DNA from: Acidimicrobiia bacterium
GTDB lineage: Bacteria > Actinomycetota > Acidimicrobiia > Acidimicrobiales > Bin134
DNA: 64,000 bases
Assembly (NCBI GenBank): GCA_009842675.1
Contig: VYEX01000066.1
Location: 1 to 64,000 of the forward strand
Reading direction: 5' to 3'
This document shows, in pieces, positions 1 through 13,796 of the stretch. The stretch's first letter is position 1, and every line of letters begins with the position of its first letter. Both the position numbers and the translations under genes were made by a program. Under the pieces are notes generated by a model that had not been told where the DNA came from, did no database searches, and saw only the letters and a list, made by a program, of their open reading frames with translations.

Positions 1-180
1 CCCGAAGGCGGCCCCCCCTTGCGACGATCCTGCCCCGAAGGAGGCATTCCTCTCCGGCGATCTTCCCCCGAAGGCGGCCCCCCCTTGCGGCGGTTCTGGG
101 ACGCCTGCTGTCGGGGTGGCCTCCGGCGGTTGGGAGGCTTGCGACCAGAACCTCCGCCGGAAGACACCGTCAAAGTGTAG
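1..180 (+). repeat. 33-bp tandem repeat, possible 3' end of a repeat-protein CDS
   Basis: Three consecutive 33-bp units begin at 1, 34 and 67, each starting with CCCGAAGG; units 1 and 3 share their first 23 bases exactly. Because 33 is divisible by three, frame 1 of the plus strand is open from base 1 to a TAG at 178-180. It reads as the 11-residue repeats PEGGPPLRRSC, PEGGIPLRRSS and PEGGPPLRRFW, followed by an Arg/Gly/Pro-rich tail. It may be the end of a repeat-containing protein running in from outside the window, or a noncoding GC-rich repeat whose period happens to keep a frame open. I recognise no family. The repeat is seen directly; coding status is inference. Confidence 0.5.
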
Positions 181-210
181 TGGCTGGCCGATGAACCATC
201 GGTTAACGAA

Positions 211-236
211 AGCGGGGAGCCAAATGGCTCCCCGCT
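211..236 (-). terminator. rRNA operon terminator hairpin
   Basis: A perfect 11-bp inverted repeat (211-221 and 226-236) encloses a 4-base AAAT loop just beyond the 3' end of the 5S gene. On the transcribed minus strand the stem is followed by a short T-rich stretch (TTCGTTAA), so it looks like an intrinsic terminator with a weak U-tract. Confidence 0.75.
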
Positions 237-246
237 GTTTGCGAAA

Positions 247-363
<117 letters not shown>

Positions 364-396
364 CCTTTATGTTCTTGTCAAAGAGGCAGAGCTTCA

Positions 397-422
397 AGAA
401 CTCCACAGCGAGCACGAACATC
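397..422 (-). other. 23S rRNA processing stem, 3' arm
   Basis: This 26-base segment lies just after the 23S 3' end. It is complementary at 23 of 26 positions to the segment at 3581-3606 just before the 23S 5' end. Together they form the long stem that brings the two ends of pre-23S together, the usual RNase III substrate. Pairing is seen directly; enzyme use is known for the class. Confidence 0.8.
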
Positions 423-446
423 GGTTTCGACATCGAGTTAGTGATG

Positions 447-3545
<3,099 letters not shown>

Positions 3546-3580
3546 AAGATTCGTACATCGAAGAACTCTAATTTCGATCA

Positions 3581-3606
3581 GATGCTCGTGCTCGCTATGC
3601 AGTTCT
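3581..3606 (-). other. 23S rRNA processing stem, 5' arm
   Basis: This is the partner of 397-422. The 26-base arms pair at 23 positions, enclosing the whole 23S gene, and one of the three differences can still form a G-U pair in the RNA. Confidence 0.8.
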
Positions 3607-3669
3607 CAATGAGCGCAGGAGGATGCGGGCAATTGATCAAATTGCTCGACAGAGCCTCGAGCGTGAAAA

Positions 3670-3697
3670 CACGCTCCCTCAAAACGGAAGAGAGGAC
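3670..3697 (-). other. 16S rRNA processing stem, 3' arm
   Basis: This 28-base segment in the 16S-23S spacer is complementary at 26 of 28 positions to 5491-5518, upstream of the 16S 5' end. The two arms would enclose pre-16S in a processing stem. The rest of the 3546-3777 spacer has one further local hairpin (about 3732-3761) and no tRNA that I can fold. Confidence 0.82.
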
Positions 3698-3731
3698 AAA
3701 AGAAACCAGTGCATCAACTGGAAGTGTCCGA

Positions 3732-3761
3732 ACTTGATGCCGCCATTTAGCGGTATCAAGT
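3732..3761 (-). other. Hairpin in 16S-23S spacer
   Basis: An inverted repeat (ACTTGATGCCGC and GCGGTATCAAGT, separated by CATTTA) lies about 17 bases after the 16S 3' end. It is probably a spacer structure in the rRNA precursor. It is not a terminator, because the operon continues into 23S. Confidence 0.5.
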
Positions 3762-3773
3762 GGAAACGGAACT

Positions 3774-5301
<1,528 letters not shown>

Positions 5302-5490
5302 CGGCAGTTTCCCCCGAGGGGGCCGCCGCCTTCGATCAAGTGCTCGTCTTACTAATTTGCCTCGGCAAGACGAAGCGATTCCGGAAAGTCAAAAGAGCCG
5401 AAGCCCTTCCTGACTTGGTTTCCTTGGAATTGTGTAGGTCGACGCCTTCGACGCGAGGTGCGCCGAGCCGTCGCCCGCACTGGCTTTTCC

Positions 5491-5518
5491 GTCCTCTCTT
5501 CCGTTTTCAAGGAGCGTG
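5491..5518 (-). other. 16S rRNA processing stem, 5' arm
   Basis: This is the partner of 3670-3697, with 26 of 28 positions pairing. It lies about 190 bases upstream of the mature 16S 5' end, so the precursor leader is long. Confidence 0.82.
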
Positions 5519-5622
5519 AGGCGGTGACCCTTACGGGAGAACCGCATCGGCCCGGACCAGGCCGAACCTTGCTCTGCCCCTGCGGGCAGCCCGCAGGCCA
5601 CCCGTTTTAGAGGCGAGTTGTA

Positions 5623-5651
5623 ACGCTACCGGCCTGGGCCAGCAGCGTCAA
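5623..5651 (-). promoter_or_regulatory. Candidate rRNA operon promoter
   Basis: On the minus strand TTGACG (5646-5651) and TAGCGT (5623-5628) are separated by exactly 17 bases, a good match to a housekeeping-sigma promoter. It lies about 40 bases beyond the tyrS stop and upstream of the 16S processing stem. A GC hairpin (about 5579-5597, CCTGCGGG/CCCGCAGG) follows in the leader. The remaining leader between 5302 and 5490 shows no gene. Confidence 0.6.
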
Positions 5652-5692
5652 CTCAACCACGAGATTGGTGCTGGCCCCATTTGCCAACTCAA

Positions 5693-7006
5693 TCAGGGGT
5701 TTTGCTGTGATTCAACCCTCAGTAAGTGGTGTCGGCGCTTGCCCCGCCGAAGGAGCAGGTAACGGCCGTGCAACAGGCGATCGGCAACCACTGCGGTCTC
5801 CTCGGTGGAGACTCGCTCATTGTTCACGTACACCGACCCCTCGGACAGCCCCCGGCGGGCGTCGCCCTTGGAGGAGGCCAGCCCGGTGGAGGCCAGCAAT
5901 TCCACTAGATCAAAAGTGTTTGAGGCGGCATCGAATCCGCCTTCGGGGATGTCGGAGGTGGGAACCTCGGCGGCAACGGCCTCCAAGGCGGCCTCGTCGA
6001 TGTCGACAACCGGGGAGCCGAACAGGATTTGGGCAGCCTTCTCGGCCGCGACGGCAGCACCGGGGCCATGGACCATTGTCGTGACCTCGTTGGCCAAAGT
6101 GTGCTGGGCCTCCCGTCGCCCGGGATCGCGCTGGTGAGCCTCGACCACCTCGGCGATCTCGGCTACCGGGAGCATGGTGAACTGGAGCAGGCTGCGCTCC
6201 ACATCCTCGTCGGGAATCTGCACGAAGTACTGGTGAAAGCGGTAGGGGCTGGTGCGATCGGGATCCAGCCAGATCGCTCCCTCGGCGGTCTTGCCGAACT
6301 TGGCCCCGTCGGATCGGGTGAGCAGCGGCCAGGTAAGGCCATGCGCCTGGGCACCGGAGCGGCGGCGGATGAGGTCCACACCGGCGGTGATGTTGCCCCA
6401 CTGGTCGGAGCCACCGATCTGGAGCTCGCACTGGAGGTTGGTGTGCAGCCACCAGTAGTCGTAGGCCTGCAACAGCATGTAGGTGAATTCGGTGAAGGAG
6501 ATGCCGGTCTCGCTCTCCATTCGACTGCGCACCGAGTGCTTGGCCGCCATCTGGTTCACCGTGGCGTGCTTGCCAGTGTCCCGCAAGAACTCGATGAGGG
6601 TGAGGTCGCGGGTCCAGTCGTAGTTGTTGACCAACTCTGCGTCGCCGTCGAAGTCCAGCAGCTTTTCGAGCTGGCCTCTGATGCCCGACAGGTTGGCGGC
6701 CAGGGTTTGGTCATCCAGCAGGTTGCGCTCATCGGATCGGCCGCTGGGGTCGCCCACCATGCCGGTGGCCCCGCCTACTAGGGCTATGGGCCGGTGGCCG
6801 GCTTCTTGGAACCGTCGCAGCACCAGCACCCCGATCAGGTTGCCCAAGTGCAGGGAGCTGGCCGTAGGGTCGATGCCGTGGTACACCGCAACCGGACCAC
6901 TGCTCAGCCGCTGAGCCAGCAGATCCCGGTCGGTGGTGTCCTGCACCAAGCCGCGGGATTCGAGTTCTTCAAGCACCGAGCGAATGCTACGCATAACGAC
7001 GGCCAA
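5693..7006 (-). CDS. tyrS: Tyrosyl-tRNA synthetase
   Basis: The product (up to 437 aa) charges tRNA-Tyr in the cytoplasm. It is a class I synthetase with YHGIDPTASSLHLGN near residues 42-56, where HLGN is the HIGH signature, GGSDQWGN in the tyrosine/ATP site, and KFGKT near residue 236 as the KMSKS-type loop. The C-terminal 70 residues form an S4 RNA-binding domain (SKGDARRGLSEGSVYVNNE). Length is normal for the family. The start may instead be the internal Met at 6994 (MRSIRSVLEEL), which fits family alignments better. It is transcribed towards the rRNA operon and divergently from the small membrane protein at 7021. Confidence 0.96.
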   Translation of the reverse strand: MAVVMRSIRSVLEELESRGLVQDTTDRDLLAQRLSSGPVAVYHGIDPTASSLHLGNLIGVLVLRRFQEAGHRPIALVGGATGMVGDPSGRSDERNLLDDQTLAANLSGIRGQLEKLLDFDGDAELVNNYDWTRDLTLIEFLRDTGKHATVNQMAAKHSVRSRMESETGISFTEFTYMLLQAYDYWWLHTNLQCELQIGGSDQWGNITAGVDLIRRRSGAQAHGLTWPLLTRSDGAKFGKTAEGAIWLDPDRTSPYRFHQYFVQIPDEDVERSLLQFTMLPVAEIAEVVEAHQRDPGRREAQHTLANEVTTMVHGPGAAVAAEKAAQILFGSPVVDIDEAALEAVAAEVPTSDIPEGGFDAASNTFDLVELLASTGLASSKGDARRGLSEGSVYVNNERVSTEETAVVADRLLHGRYLLLRRGKRRHHLLRVESQQNP

Positions 7007-7020
7007 GGGAGAATGAGTAA

Positions 7021-7527
7021 GTGACGGGCAGGCGACTCGGCTTGACGATCGGCATCTCGGCGATAGTGCTGTTTGCGGTGTTCTGGATCGGAGCCACTAT
7101 CTGGTTCTTCGGCAACGAGAACCCCGACCGCCTCGACGACCGGGAGTGGGTGGCCGAGGCCGAAGCCCGATGCGCCGAGACCAGAGACGAGCTGGATCGG
7201 CTTCCCCAGGCCCGCGATGCGGCGAACAAAGCCGACCGGGCCGACCAGATAGAAGCCGCTACCGCGGTGCTGGCCGAGATGACAGCCGACCTGGCCGCCT
7301 CCGCCCCGGGGGGCGACGATGGCGAGTTGGTGGCGCTGTGGATCGAGAGCTGGAGGGTGTATCTCGGCGATCGCCTGGCCCACGCCGACGCGCTCCGCGC
7401 CGGGGAGGATCGCCAGTTCCGGGTAACCGTGGATCCGGAACGGGGCGATGGGGTTGACGCGCTGCTGGACGCCTTTGCCGGCCGCAACCGAATGCCCTCC
7501 TGTGGCGACCCGCTGGATATCGGCTAG
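7021..7527 (+). CDS. Hypothetical single-span membrane-anchored protein
   Basis: A GTG start gives a 168-residue protein with one strongly hydrophobic segment at about residues 6-31. A charged, Ala/Asp/Glu/Arg-rich, probably helical extracytoplasmic domain follows, with two Cys (near residues 51 and 160) that could form a disulfide. I recognise no family. It is divergent from tyrS (14-bp gap), so the two share a tiny promoter region. Its TAG overlaps the stop of the convergent NUDIX gene in a shared CTAG. Confidence 0.65.
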   Translation: MTGRRLGLTIGISAIVLFAVFWIGATIWFFGNENPDRLDDREWVAEAEARCAETRDELDRLPQARDAANKADRADQIEAATAVLAEMTADLAASAPGGDDGELVALWIESWRVYLGDRLAHADALRAGEDRQFRVTVDPERGDGVDALLDAFAGRNRMPSCGDPLDIG

Positions 7528-8123
7528 GGCTTCGGCAATTCTGCAAGAGCCTCAGCACCCAGTTGAGCGAGGTGAACCAAGCCGGGATCGCAGCCGAAGT
7601 CGGCCAAACCGTCGAGCGGCACCCAACGAAGGGCCCGAGACTCGTGGTTGCCCTGGGGCCGGGCGCCGGCCGGGGCCTGCACCAGAAAGCGCACGTCGAA
7701 GTGCAGATGGGGATCCTCGCCGGGGGGATCCACCTCGTGGATGTCGAGGTGCAGGGGCCGGGGCCAGATTCGCAGGCCGTCGATCCCGGTTTCCTCGGTT
7801 GCCTCCCGCAGCGCCACCGCGGCCAGGTTTGCATCGCCATCGGCATGGCCTCCCGGCTGCAACCATCGACCGAACTTGGCGTGGAGCATCAGCAGGGTGT
7901 TCGTCCCGGCGCTGTCCACCACCAGCGCCGAACCGGTGAGGTGGCCCGGTCGGCAAGTTCTCACGGTGGCGTCGGGATGGCCGTCGATCAGCGCTCGATA
8001 ACGGTCGCCCAGATCGTCATCGAATTCGGCCAGCAGTTTTCGGGCCACGGCCAGGTCCTCCGTAGATGCCAGCAGGGCGTGACCTTCGCCCTGCCAGGTG
8101 AGCTCTTCTGTGCCGCTCATCAT
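7524..8123 (-). CDS. NUDIX hydrolase
   Basis: The 199-residue protein contains a NUDIX domain in its central part. The motif reads GGHADGDANLAAVALREATEETGI, written in two parts as GGHADGDANLAAVAL then REATEETGI, with the catalytic REATEE core intact. The GGHADGD variant at the motif start is common in actinobacterial NUDIX proteins of unknown substrate. The start was set at the first of two overlapping ATGs (8123 or 8120), which follow GGAGAGG and overlap the stop of the glycosylase gene, so the two genes are probably translationally coupled. The substrate is unknown; a nucleotide-sanitising role beside a DNA-repair gene is only a suggestion. Confidence 0.85.
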   Translation of the reverse strand: MMSGTEELTWQGEGHALLASTEDLAVARKLLAEFDDDLGDRYRALIDGHPDATVRTCRPGHLTGSALVVDSAGTNTLLMLHAKFGRWLQPGGHADGDANLAAVALREATEETGIDGLRIWPRPLHLDIHEVDPPGEDPHLHFDVRFLVQAPAGARPQGNHESRALRWVPLDGLADFGCDPGLVHLAQLGAEALAELPKP

Positions 8124-8704
8124 CCTCTCCGTGACAGGTCGGGACAGCCGGGAACGTACCAGCGCCACGGGAGATCGACACCGGAGCTGAGCCCGATGCG
8201 AACCGAACGGCCCGGCTCAGCAGGGGGCGCCGCCCCATCGTCAACGAGCTCGATCCCGGAATCAGCAGCCACCAAGTCGGCACCATTGGCTGCACCGTCG
8301 ATGCCCAGCGCGGCGGTGAGCTTGGCTGGCCCGCTGCACAAGTCCTGATCCCGACGGGCCTTGGGCCGCCGCTCCCGCATCTCCTCCAGGCCAGCCAGCG
8401 GGGTCAGCGCCCGCAGCAGCACCGCGGCACACTCCCCGTCGGCGCCGCACACCACGTTGGCGCACCAGTGCATGCCGTAGGTGAAGTACACGTACAGCCG
8501 GCCCGGCGGGCCGAACATGACCTCAGTACGGGGGGTCATGCCTCGAAAGCCGTGACTGCCGGGATCGTCGGCCCCGGCGTAGGCCTCCACTTCCACTATC
8601 CGGCCCCGACATCCTCGGGCCACCAGCACTTTGTTCAACAGGTCGGGGGCCACTTCCCGTGGGTCTCGGGCGTAGAACCCCCGCTCCAGAATCATCGCCG
8701 TCAA
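8120..8704 (-). CDS. mag: DNA-3-methyladenine glycosylase (AAG/MPG family)
   Basis: The 194-residue protein belongs to the alkyladenine DNA glycosylase family, which removes alkylated purines in base-excision repair. The family signature is clear: VEVEAYAGADDPGSHGFRG (catalytic Glu in the EAY segment), TPRTEVMFGPPGRLYVYFTY and GMHWCANVV. The length matches bacterial members. It lies immediately upstream of the NUDIX gene with a 4-bp ATGA overlap. Confidence 0.93.
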   Translation of the reverse strand: MTAMILERGFYARDPREVAPDLLNKVLVARGCRGRIVEVEAYAGADDPGSHGFRGMTPRTEVMFGPPGRLYVYFTYGMHWCANVVCGADGECAAVLLRALTPLAGLEEMRERRPKARRDQDLCSGPAKLTAALGIDGAANGADLVAADSGIELVDDGAAPPAEPGRSVRIGLSSGVDLPWRWYVPGCPDLSRRG

Positions 8705-8775
8705 AATAAGGCAGCCGGAGTGGCTCCCTGCCCATACTGGTGTGGCTTTCGCTGGCTATAGCAAAGGGAGTGCTG

Positions 8776-9815
8776 ATGCCGAGAAGAGGAATGCGGACCT
8801 CACTGCTGGGAACGGCGCTGGTTGTCGGCTTGCTGGCCGGGGTCGCCGGATGCAGCGACAACGTGGATGCACCGCCGTCGGTGACGATCAGCTTCGGCCA
8901 CCCCTTCCCGTCGACCCATCCGGTTCATGTGCAGGTTTTTGAGCCGTGGGCCAGCGAGGTGCTCCAAGCCACCGGCGGCACCGTGACTATCGAGTTCTAT
9001 CCCAGTCAGGGGTTGAGCCCTCGCAGCGAGGTGTACCAGAACACCGCCGATGGGGGCCAGGGCATCGGCTGGGCTCTTCAGGGCTACTCCCTGGGCCGCT
9101 TCCCGGCCGCCGAGGTGGTGGGGATGCCGTTCATATTCGAGAGTGCAGTGGAAGCCACCGAGGTTCTCTGGACCCTCCACGACGAGTTCGAGGCCATTCG
9201 CAATGAATACGCCGACGTGAAGCTCCTCGGCCTGTGGACTCACGATGTGGCCGACCTGTGGCTGGCCGCACCCCAGGCCTCTGATGCCCCCGATCTCTCT
9301 GGGCTGACGGTGCGGGCACCAACGCAGATCCAGGTCGAGGTGATCGAGGCCCTGGGGGGGGGAACCCGGTTAACCTGCCCGTTCAGGAAATACGGGCCGC
9401 ACTGGGCCAGGGTGATATCGACGGCGTGATGATCGCCAACTCCGGCCTGTCCAGCTATGACCTTTACGGCGTGCTGGGCAGCGGCGTGCAGTGCAACTGC
9501 TACGTGTCGGCCAGCTTTTTGGCCATGAACCAAGACCTGTGGGACAGCTTGTCGGATTCCCAGCAGCGAGCCATCGAGCGGTTGTCGGGCCGGGCGGTCT
9601 CCCTGGCCGCGGCGGGAGCCTATGACGCCGCATCAAGCGCGGTAGATGAGCGCTATCCCCAAGCAGGGATCAACAAGGTTGTGCTCGACGACGCAGAGTT
9701 AGCTGCTTGGCGGGAGGCGACTCAGTCGGTGGTGGACCGCTGGATCGGCCGCCACGCCGCCGACTTCCCGGCCCGGGAGATGTACAACCGGATGCTGGAG
9801 CTGGCCGCCGAGTAG
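8776..9815 (+). pseudogene. dctP: TRAP-type solute-binding protein (DctP family), frameshifted
   Basis: The first part (ATG at 8776, preceded by GGGAG) encodes a lipoprotein signal with lipobox VAGC and a DctP-like domain (FGHPFPSTHP, GGTVTIEFYPSQ, GMPFIFES). The frame breaks at a run of nine G at 9354-9362. Downstream, the family sequence continues in another frame (PVNLPVQEIRAALGQGDIDG, then VMIANSG) to the stop at 9815. Seven or ten G would join the halves without a break. No DctQ or DctM membrane gene is nearby. It may be a real pseudogene, a phase-variable gene or a homopolymer sequencing error. Confidence 0.85.
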
Positions 9816-9827
9816 CCGCCGGTTGTC

Positions 9828-11207
9828 TCAATCGAAGCGAGCAGCGTCGGTGAACAGCCGGGCGCGGAAGCGCTCGATCTGAGCGGACACCGGCTCGGGG
9901 CCGGCGCCGCCAGCAGTGGTGCGGCGGGTGACGGGGACGCCGGGAACCAGCAGCTCAGCGGCGGCTTCTCCCAACCGGGGGTCGGCCCGCATCAAGTCGG
10001 CTAGAGATCCCTCGCCTTCCAGGCTGCGGCGCACCAGGTCGCCGACCACGGCATGGGCGTCGCGGAACGGCATGCCTCCAGCCACCAGATGCTCGGCCAA
10101 GTCGGTGGCCGCCGCGGTGGGAGCGTCGGCCGCTGCGGCCATGGCGTCGGTGTTGAAGGTGATGGAAGACATCAGCCCGGTCATGGCCCGGACTCCAAGG
10201 CGAATCTGGTCAACCGCGTCGAACAGGGGCTCTTTGTCCTCTTGGAGGTCGCGGTTGTAGGCCAACGGCAGCCCCTTGAGGGTGGCCAACAAGCCGGTGA
10301 GGTTGCCGATGAGCCGCCCGGCCTTGGCCCGGGCCAGCTCGGCGATGTCGGGGTTCTTCTTCTGGGGCAGCATGGAGCTGCCGGTGGCGTAGGCGTCGTC
10401 GAGGGTGGCAAAGCCGGCTTCCTCCGAGGTCCAGAACACAACCTCCTCGCCGAGTCGCGACAGGTGGATAGCCACCATGGTCAGCGCGAACAGGGCTTCG
10501 GCCACGAAATCCCGGTCGGACACCGCGTCCATGGAGTTCTCGAACCGGGCGGCAAAGCCCAGCTCGGCCGCGGCCATGTCGGGGGCCAGGGGCAGCGAAG
10601 ACCCGGCCACCGCGCCGGCCCCCAGGGGGCTGACGTCCAGGCGGGTGCGGGCGTCGGCCAGCCGGTCCACATCCCGGGCCAGCGCCCAGCCGTGGGCCAG
10701 CAGATGGTGGGCCAACAGCACCGGCTGGGCCCGCTGGAGGTGGGTGTAACCCGGCAGGTAGGCGTCGCCGGCGGTCGTGGCCCGGTCCAGCAGCACTTGC
10801 TGGAGGGCAATTACGTCGGCGGCGATGTCGGCCAGCTCCCGCTTGCAGAACAGTCGCAGGTCGGTGGCCACTTGGTCGTTGCGGCTGCGACCGGTGTGGA
10901 GCTTGGCCCCAGCCTCACCGGCCAGCTCGGTGACCCGGCGCTCGACGGCGGTGTGGATGTCCTCGTCGCCGGGGGCGAATGCGAAGTCTCCCGCCGCCAA
11001 CTCAGCCTCGGTCTGGTCGAGGGCGGCCAGCACCTCATCAACCTCAGCGTCGTCGAGCAGGCCGACCCGGCCCAGCATCCGGACGTGGGCCCGCGACCCG
11101 GCAATGTCGTCGGGCGCGAGCCGGACATCAAAGCCGATGCTGGTGGTGTAGGCCATCAGCTCGTCGGCGGGGTCGCCGTCGAACCTTCCCTGCCAAAGCG
11201 TGCTCAT
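9828..11207 (-). CDS. argH: Argininosuccinate lyase
   Basis: The 459-residue enzyme splits argininosuccinate into arginine and fumarate, the last step of arginine synthesis. The fumarase/aspartase superfamily signature [12 protein letters not shown] is present near residue 280, as are [13 protein letters not shown] and the TxxD-type N-terminal segment. The start at 11207 ([11 protein letters not shown]) overlaps the argG stop in an ATGA, which supports it over longer upstream starts. It is the last gene of the arg operon. Confidence 0.97.
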   Translation of the reverse strand: MSTLWQGRFDGDPADELMAYTTSIGFDVRLAPDDIAGSRAHVRMLGRVGLLDDAEVDEVLAALDQTEAELAAGDFAFAPGDEDIHTAVERRVTELAGEAGAKLHTGRSRNDQVATDLRLFCKRELADIAADVIALQQVLLDRATTAGDAYLPGYTHLQRAQPVLLAHHLLAHGWALARDVDRLADARTRLDVSPLGAGAVAGSSLPLAPDMAAAELGFAARFENSMDAVSDRDFVAEALFALTMVAIHLSRLGEEVVFWTSEEAGFATLDDAYATGSSMLPQKKNPDIAELARAKAGRLIGNLTGLLATLKGLPLAYNRDLQEDKEPLFDAVDQIRLGVRAMTGLMSSITFNTDAMAAAADAPTAAATDLAEHLVAGGMPFRDAHAVVGDLVRRSLEGEGSLADLMRADPRLGEAAAELLVPGVPVTRRTTAGGAGPEPVSAQIERFRARLFTDAARFD

Positions 11208-12421
11208 GGCGAGCCCGCTCTCTGGGCCAGGGTGCGCAGCCGCAGGGCGTGGAGCTTGATGAACCCCTCGGCATCGGCTTGCTCGTAGGCGCCCTGGTCT
11301 TCTTCGAAGGTGACCACCGCCTCGTCGAACAGGCTGTCGTCGGATTGCCGCCCAGTGACGATCACGTTGCCCCGGTACAGCTTGAGCCGCACGGTGCCGT
11401 TCACCCGGGCCTGGGAGTGGTCGATGGCGGTCTGGAGCATCAGGCGCTCGGGGCTCCACCAATAGCCGTTGTAGATCAGCTGGGCGTAGCGGGGCATGAG
11501 CTCGTCTTTGAGGTGGGCCACCTCCCGGTCGAGGGTGAGGCTCTCCATGGCCCGGTGGGCCTTGAGCATGATGGTGCCGCCGGGGGTCTCGTAGCAGCCC
11601 CGCGACTTCATGCCCACGTAGCGGTTCTCCACCAGGTCGAGCCGTCCGATGCCGTTGGCCCCGCCGATGCGGTTCAGCTCAGCCAGCACCGAGGCTGGGC
11701 TGAGGGGCTGGCCGTCGATGGCGGTGATGTCGCCGCCCTGGAAGGCGAGCTCGATCTCGGTTGGGGTGTCGGGGGCACTCTCGGGTGCGACCGACCAGCG
11801 CCACATCTCTTCGGGGGGCTCGGTCCAGGGGTTTTCCAGCGGACCGCCCTCATAGGAGATGTGGAGCAAGTTGGCATCCATGGAGAAAGGCGAGCCGCCC
11901 TCCCGTTCGGCTTCGATGGGGATGCCGTGCTCGCCGGCGTAGGCCACCAGCTTCTCCCGGGAGCCCAGGTCCCAGATGCGCCACGGGGCCACTACCGAGA
12001 TGTCGGGGTTCAGGGCGTAGGCCCCCAGCTCGAATCGCACTTGGTCGTTGCCCTTGCCGGTGGCGCCGTGGGAAACGGCGTCGGCGCCCACCTCGGCGGC
12101 GATCTCCACCAGACGCTTGGCGATGAGCGGGCGGGCGATGGAGGTGCCCAGCAGGTACTCCCCCTCGTAAATGGCGTTGGCCCGGAACATGGGGAACACG
12201 AAGTCGGCGGCGAACTCCTCGCGCAGGTCCTCGATGTAGATCTCCTTCACGCCCATGGCCTCGGCCTTGGCCCGGGCCGGCTCCAACTCCTCGCCCTGGC
12301 CCAGGTCGGCGGTGAAGGTGACCACCTCGCAGCCGTAGGTGTCCTGCAACCAGCGCAGGATGACCGAGGTGTCCAAGCCGCCGGAGTAGGCCAGCACGAT
12401 CTTGTTCAGGTTCTGGTTCAC
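11204..12421 (-). CDS. argG: Argininosuccinate synthase
   Basis: The 405-residue enzyme joins citrulline and aspartate using ATP. The N-terminal [10 protein letters not shown] is the PP-loop ATP site, and [15 protein letters not shown] together with [11 protein letters not shown] are family landmarks. Length is typical. It overlaps argR upstream and argH downstream by 4 bp each. Confidence 0.97.
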   Translation of the reverse strand: MNQNLNKIVLAYSGGLDTSVILRWLQDTYGCEVVTFTADLGQGEELEPARAKAEAMGVKEIYIEDLREEFAADFVFPMFRANAIYEGEYLLGTSIARPLIAKRLVEIAAEVGADAVSHGATGKGNDQVRFELGAYALNPDISVVAPWRIWDLGSREKLVAYAGEHGIPIEAEREGGSPFSMDANLLHISYEGGPLENPWTEPPEEMWRWSVAPESAPDTPTEIELAFQGGDITAIDGQPLSPASVLAELNRIGGANGIGRLDLVENRYVGMKSRGCYETPGGTIMLKAHRAMESLTLDREVAHLKDELMPRYAQLIYNGYWWSPERLMLQTAIDHSQARVNGTVRLKLYRGNVIVTGRQSDDSLFDEAVVTFEEDQGAYEQADAEGFIKLHALRLRTLAQRAGSP

Positions 12422-12900
12422 GAGCTCTCCTCCTCGGTGAGTCCGGCCAGCGAGCGGAAGTCGGCCGCCACGAGGGGGCCGCCGACGTCTTCGGTGGCCA
12501 CTACCAGCACGGTGTCATCGCCGGCGACGGTGCCCAGCACGCCGTGGACCGCGGAGCGGTCAATGGCCGAGCCGACCACATGGGCCGATCCCGGCGGGGT
12601 GTTCAGCACCACCAGGTTGTGGGAGCAGCCCACCGCCACCACCCACTCCCCCAGCACCCGCTTGAGGTGGTCGTCGGGGGCGACCTGCTCGGAGGGTAGC
12701 TCGGGAATGGCGTAAACCGAGCCGCCGCCGGTGGGGACTTTGACCGCGCCGAGGTCGTCGAGGTCGCGCGACACGGTGGCCTGGGTGACGGCCACCCCCT
12801 GAGCAGCCAAGAGCTCCACCAGGTGATCCTGGCTGGACACCGATTCCTGCCTCAGCATCTGGGCGATGCGGTGCTGGCGCTGATTCTTGCCCAGCCTCAT
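12418..12900 (-). CDS. argR: Arginine repressor ArgR
   Basis: The 160-residue protein has an N-terminal winged helix (residues about 5-70; [17 protein letters not shown] is the recognition region). Its C-terminal oligomerisation and arginine-binding domain carries [11 protein letters not shown]. In the family it binds ARG boxes when arginine is abundant. Because it lies inside the operon it should control, between argF and argG, it is probably autoregulated. The start at 12900 (MRLGKNQRQ) is set by the ATGA overlap with argF. Confidence 0.95.
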   Translation of the reverse strand: MRLGKNQRQHRIAQMLRQESVSSQDHLVELLAAQGVAVTQATVSRDLDDLGAVKVPTGGGSVYAIPELPSEQVAPDDHLKRVLGEWVVAVGCSHNLVVLNTPPGSAHVVGSAIDRSAVHGVLGTVAGDDTVLVVATEDVGGPLVAADFRSLAGLTEEESS

Positions 12901-13796
12901 GACGCCCCCAATAACCAGGCCAACAGGCCGCGGGCGGCGTGCATCCGGTTCTCGGCCTGCTGCCAGATGCGGCTCTGGGGGCCGTAGAGAACGCCGTCGG
13001 TGGACTCGAGGCCGGGACGGGCGGGCAAACAGTGCAAGAAGATGGCGTCGGGGGCGGCATGGCCCATCAGCGCCTCGTCGACGGTGTAGCTGGCAAAGGC
13101 CTCCATCTTCTCGGGGGCCTGATCCTCCTCGCCCATCGACACCCACACGTCGGTGTACACCACGTGGGCATCGGACACGGCCCGCACCGGATCGTCGACG
13201 ATCTCTGCCTTTCCACCAGCCGCAGAGATCCGATCGATGTCGGCACTGTCGAATTGGTAGCCAGCGGGACCGGACAGAACGAATTCAGCACCGGCCATGC
13301 CGGCGCCGATAGCCAGCGACCGGGAAACATTGTTGGCGTCGCCCACGAAGGCGATGCGACGGCCGCTGATCTGGCCGAACTCCTGCGCGACGGTCAACAA
13401 ATCCCCCAGAGCCTGCAAGGGGTGGGCCTGGTCGCTCAGCATGTTGACCACCGGGACCGGGCTGACCGCGGCCATCCGCTCCACCAAGCTGTGATCGAAC
13501 ACCCGGGCGCCGATGGCGGCGTGGAAACAGGCCAGAGTGCGGGCGATGTCCTCAGCCGACTCCCGCTGGTCGATGCCCACCTCGCCTCCGGCGATGGACA
13601 CCGGGTGTCCGCCCAGTTGCACCACCGCCATCTCCATGGAGTGGCGGGTACGGGCCGAGGGCTTCTCGAACAACAAGGCCATGCCTTTGCCCTGCAACGC
13701 CGGTGAGGGAGAGGGGTCGGCGGAGAGCTCCAGCACTGTGGCCAGCTCTTCCGCAGTGAGATCGTCGACCTCAAGGAGGTGGCGGACCGACGTCAT
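12897..13796 (-). CDS. argF: Ornithine carbamoyltransferase
   Basis: The 299-residue enzyme makes citrulline from ornithine and carbamoyl phosphate. The carbamoyl-phosphate motif reads SARTRHS, with Ala where many enzymes have STRTR; this variant occurs elsewhere in the family. FLHCLPARP is the ornithine-binding HCLP motif and HPLQALGDLLT is the HPxQ motif. The length is slightly short but complete. It overlaps argD and argR by 4 bp. Confidence 0.96.
   Translation of the reverse strand: MTSVRHLLEVDDLTAEELATVLELSADPSPSPALQGKGMALLFEKPSARTRHSMEMAVVQLGGHPVSIAGGEVGIDQRESAEDIARTLACFHAAIGARVFDHSLVERMAAVSPVPVVNMLSDQAHPLQALGDLLTVAQEFGQISGRRIAFVGDANNVSRSLAIGAGMAGAEFVLSGPAGYQFDSADIDRISAAGGKAEIVDDPVRAVSDAHVVYTDVWVSMGEEDQAPEKMEAFASYTVDEALMGHAAPDAIFLHCLPARPGLESTDGVLYGPQSRIWQQAENRMHAARGLLAWLLGAS

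Noticed and set aside
5579-5597. GC hairpin after tyrS considered as a tyrS terminator
   Set aside because: It lacks a U-tract and lies downstream of the rRNA promoter, so termination there would block rRNA synthesis; it is more likely a leader structure.
7833-7904. NUDIX protein considered inactive because the first motif Glu is not at the standard position
   Set aside because: The catalytic REATEE core is present and the GGHADGD variant is common in functional-looking actinobacterial members.
9240-9636. Antisense frames opposite the dctP break, considered as a real gene explaining the frame change
   Set aside because: Their composition is that of high-GC shadow frames, and the DctP-family sequence continues on the plus strand on both sides of the G tract.
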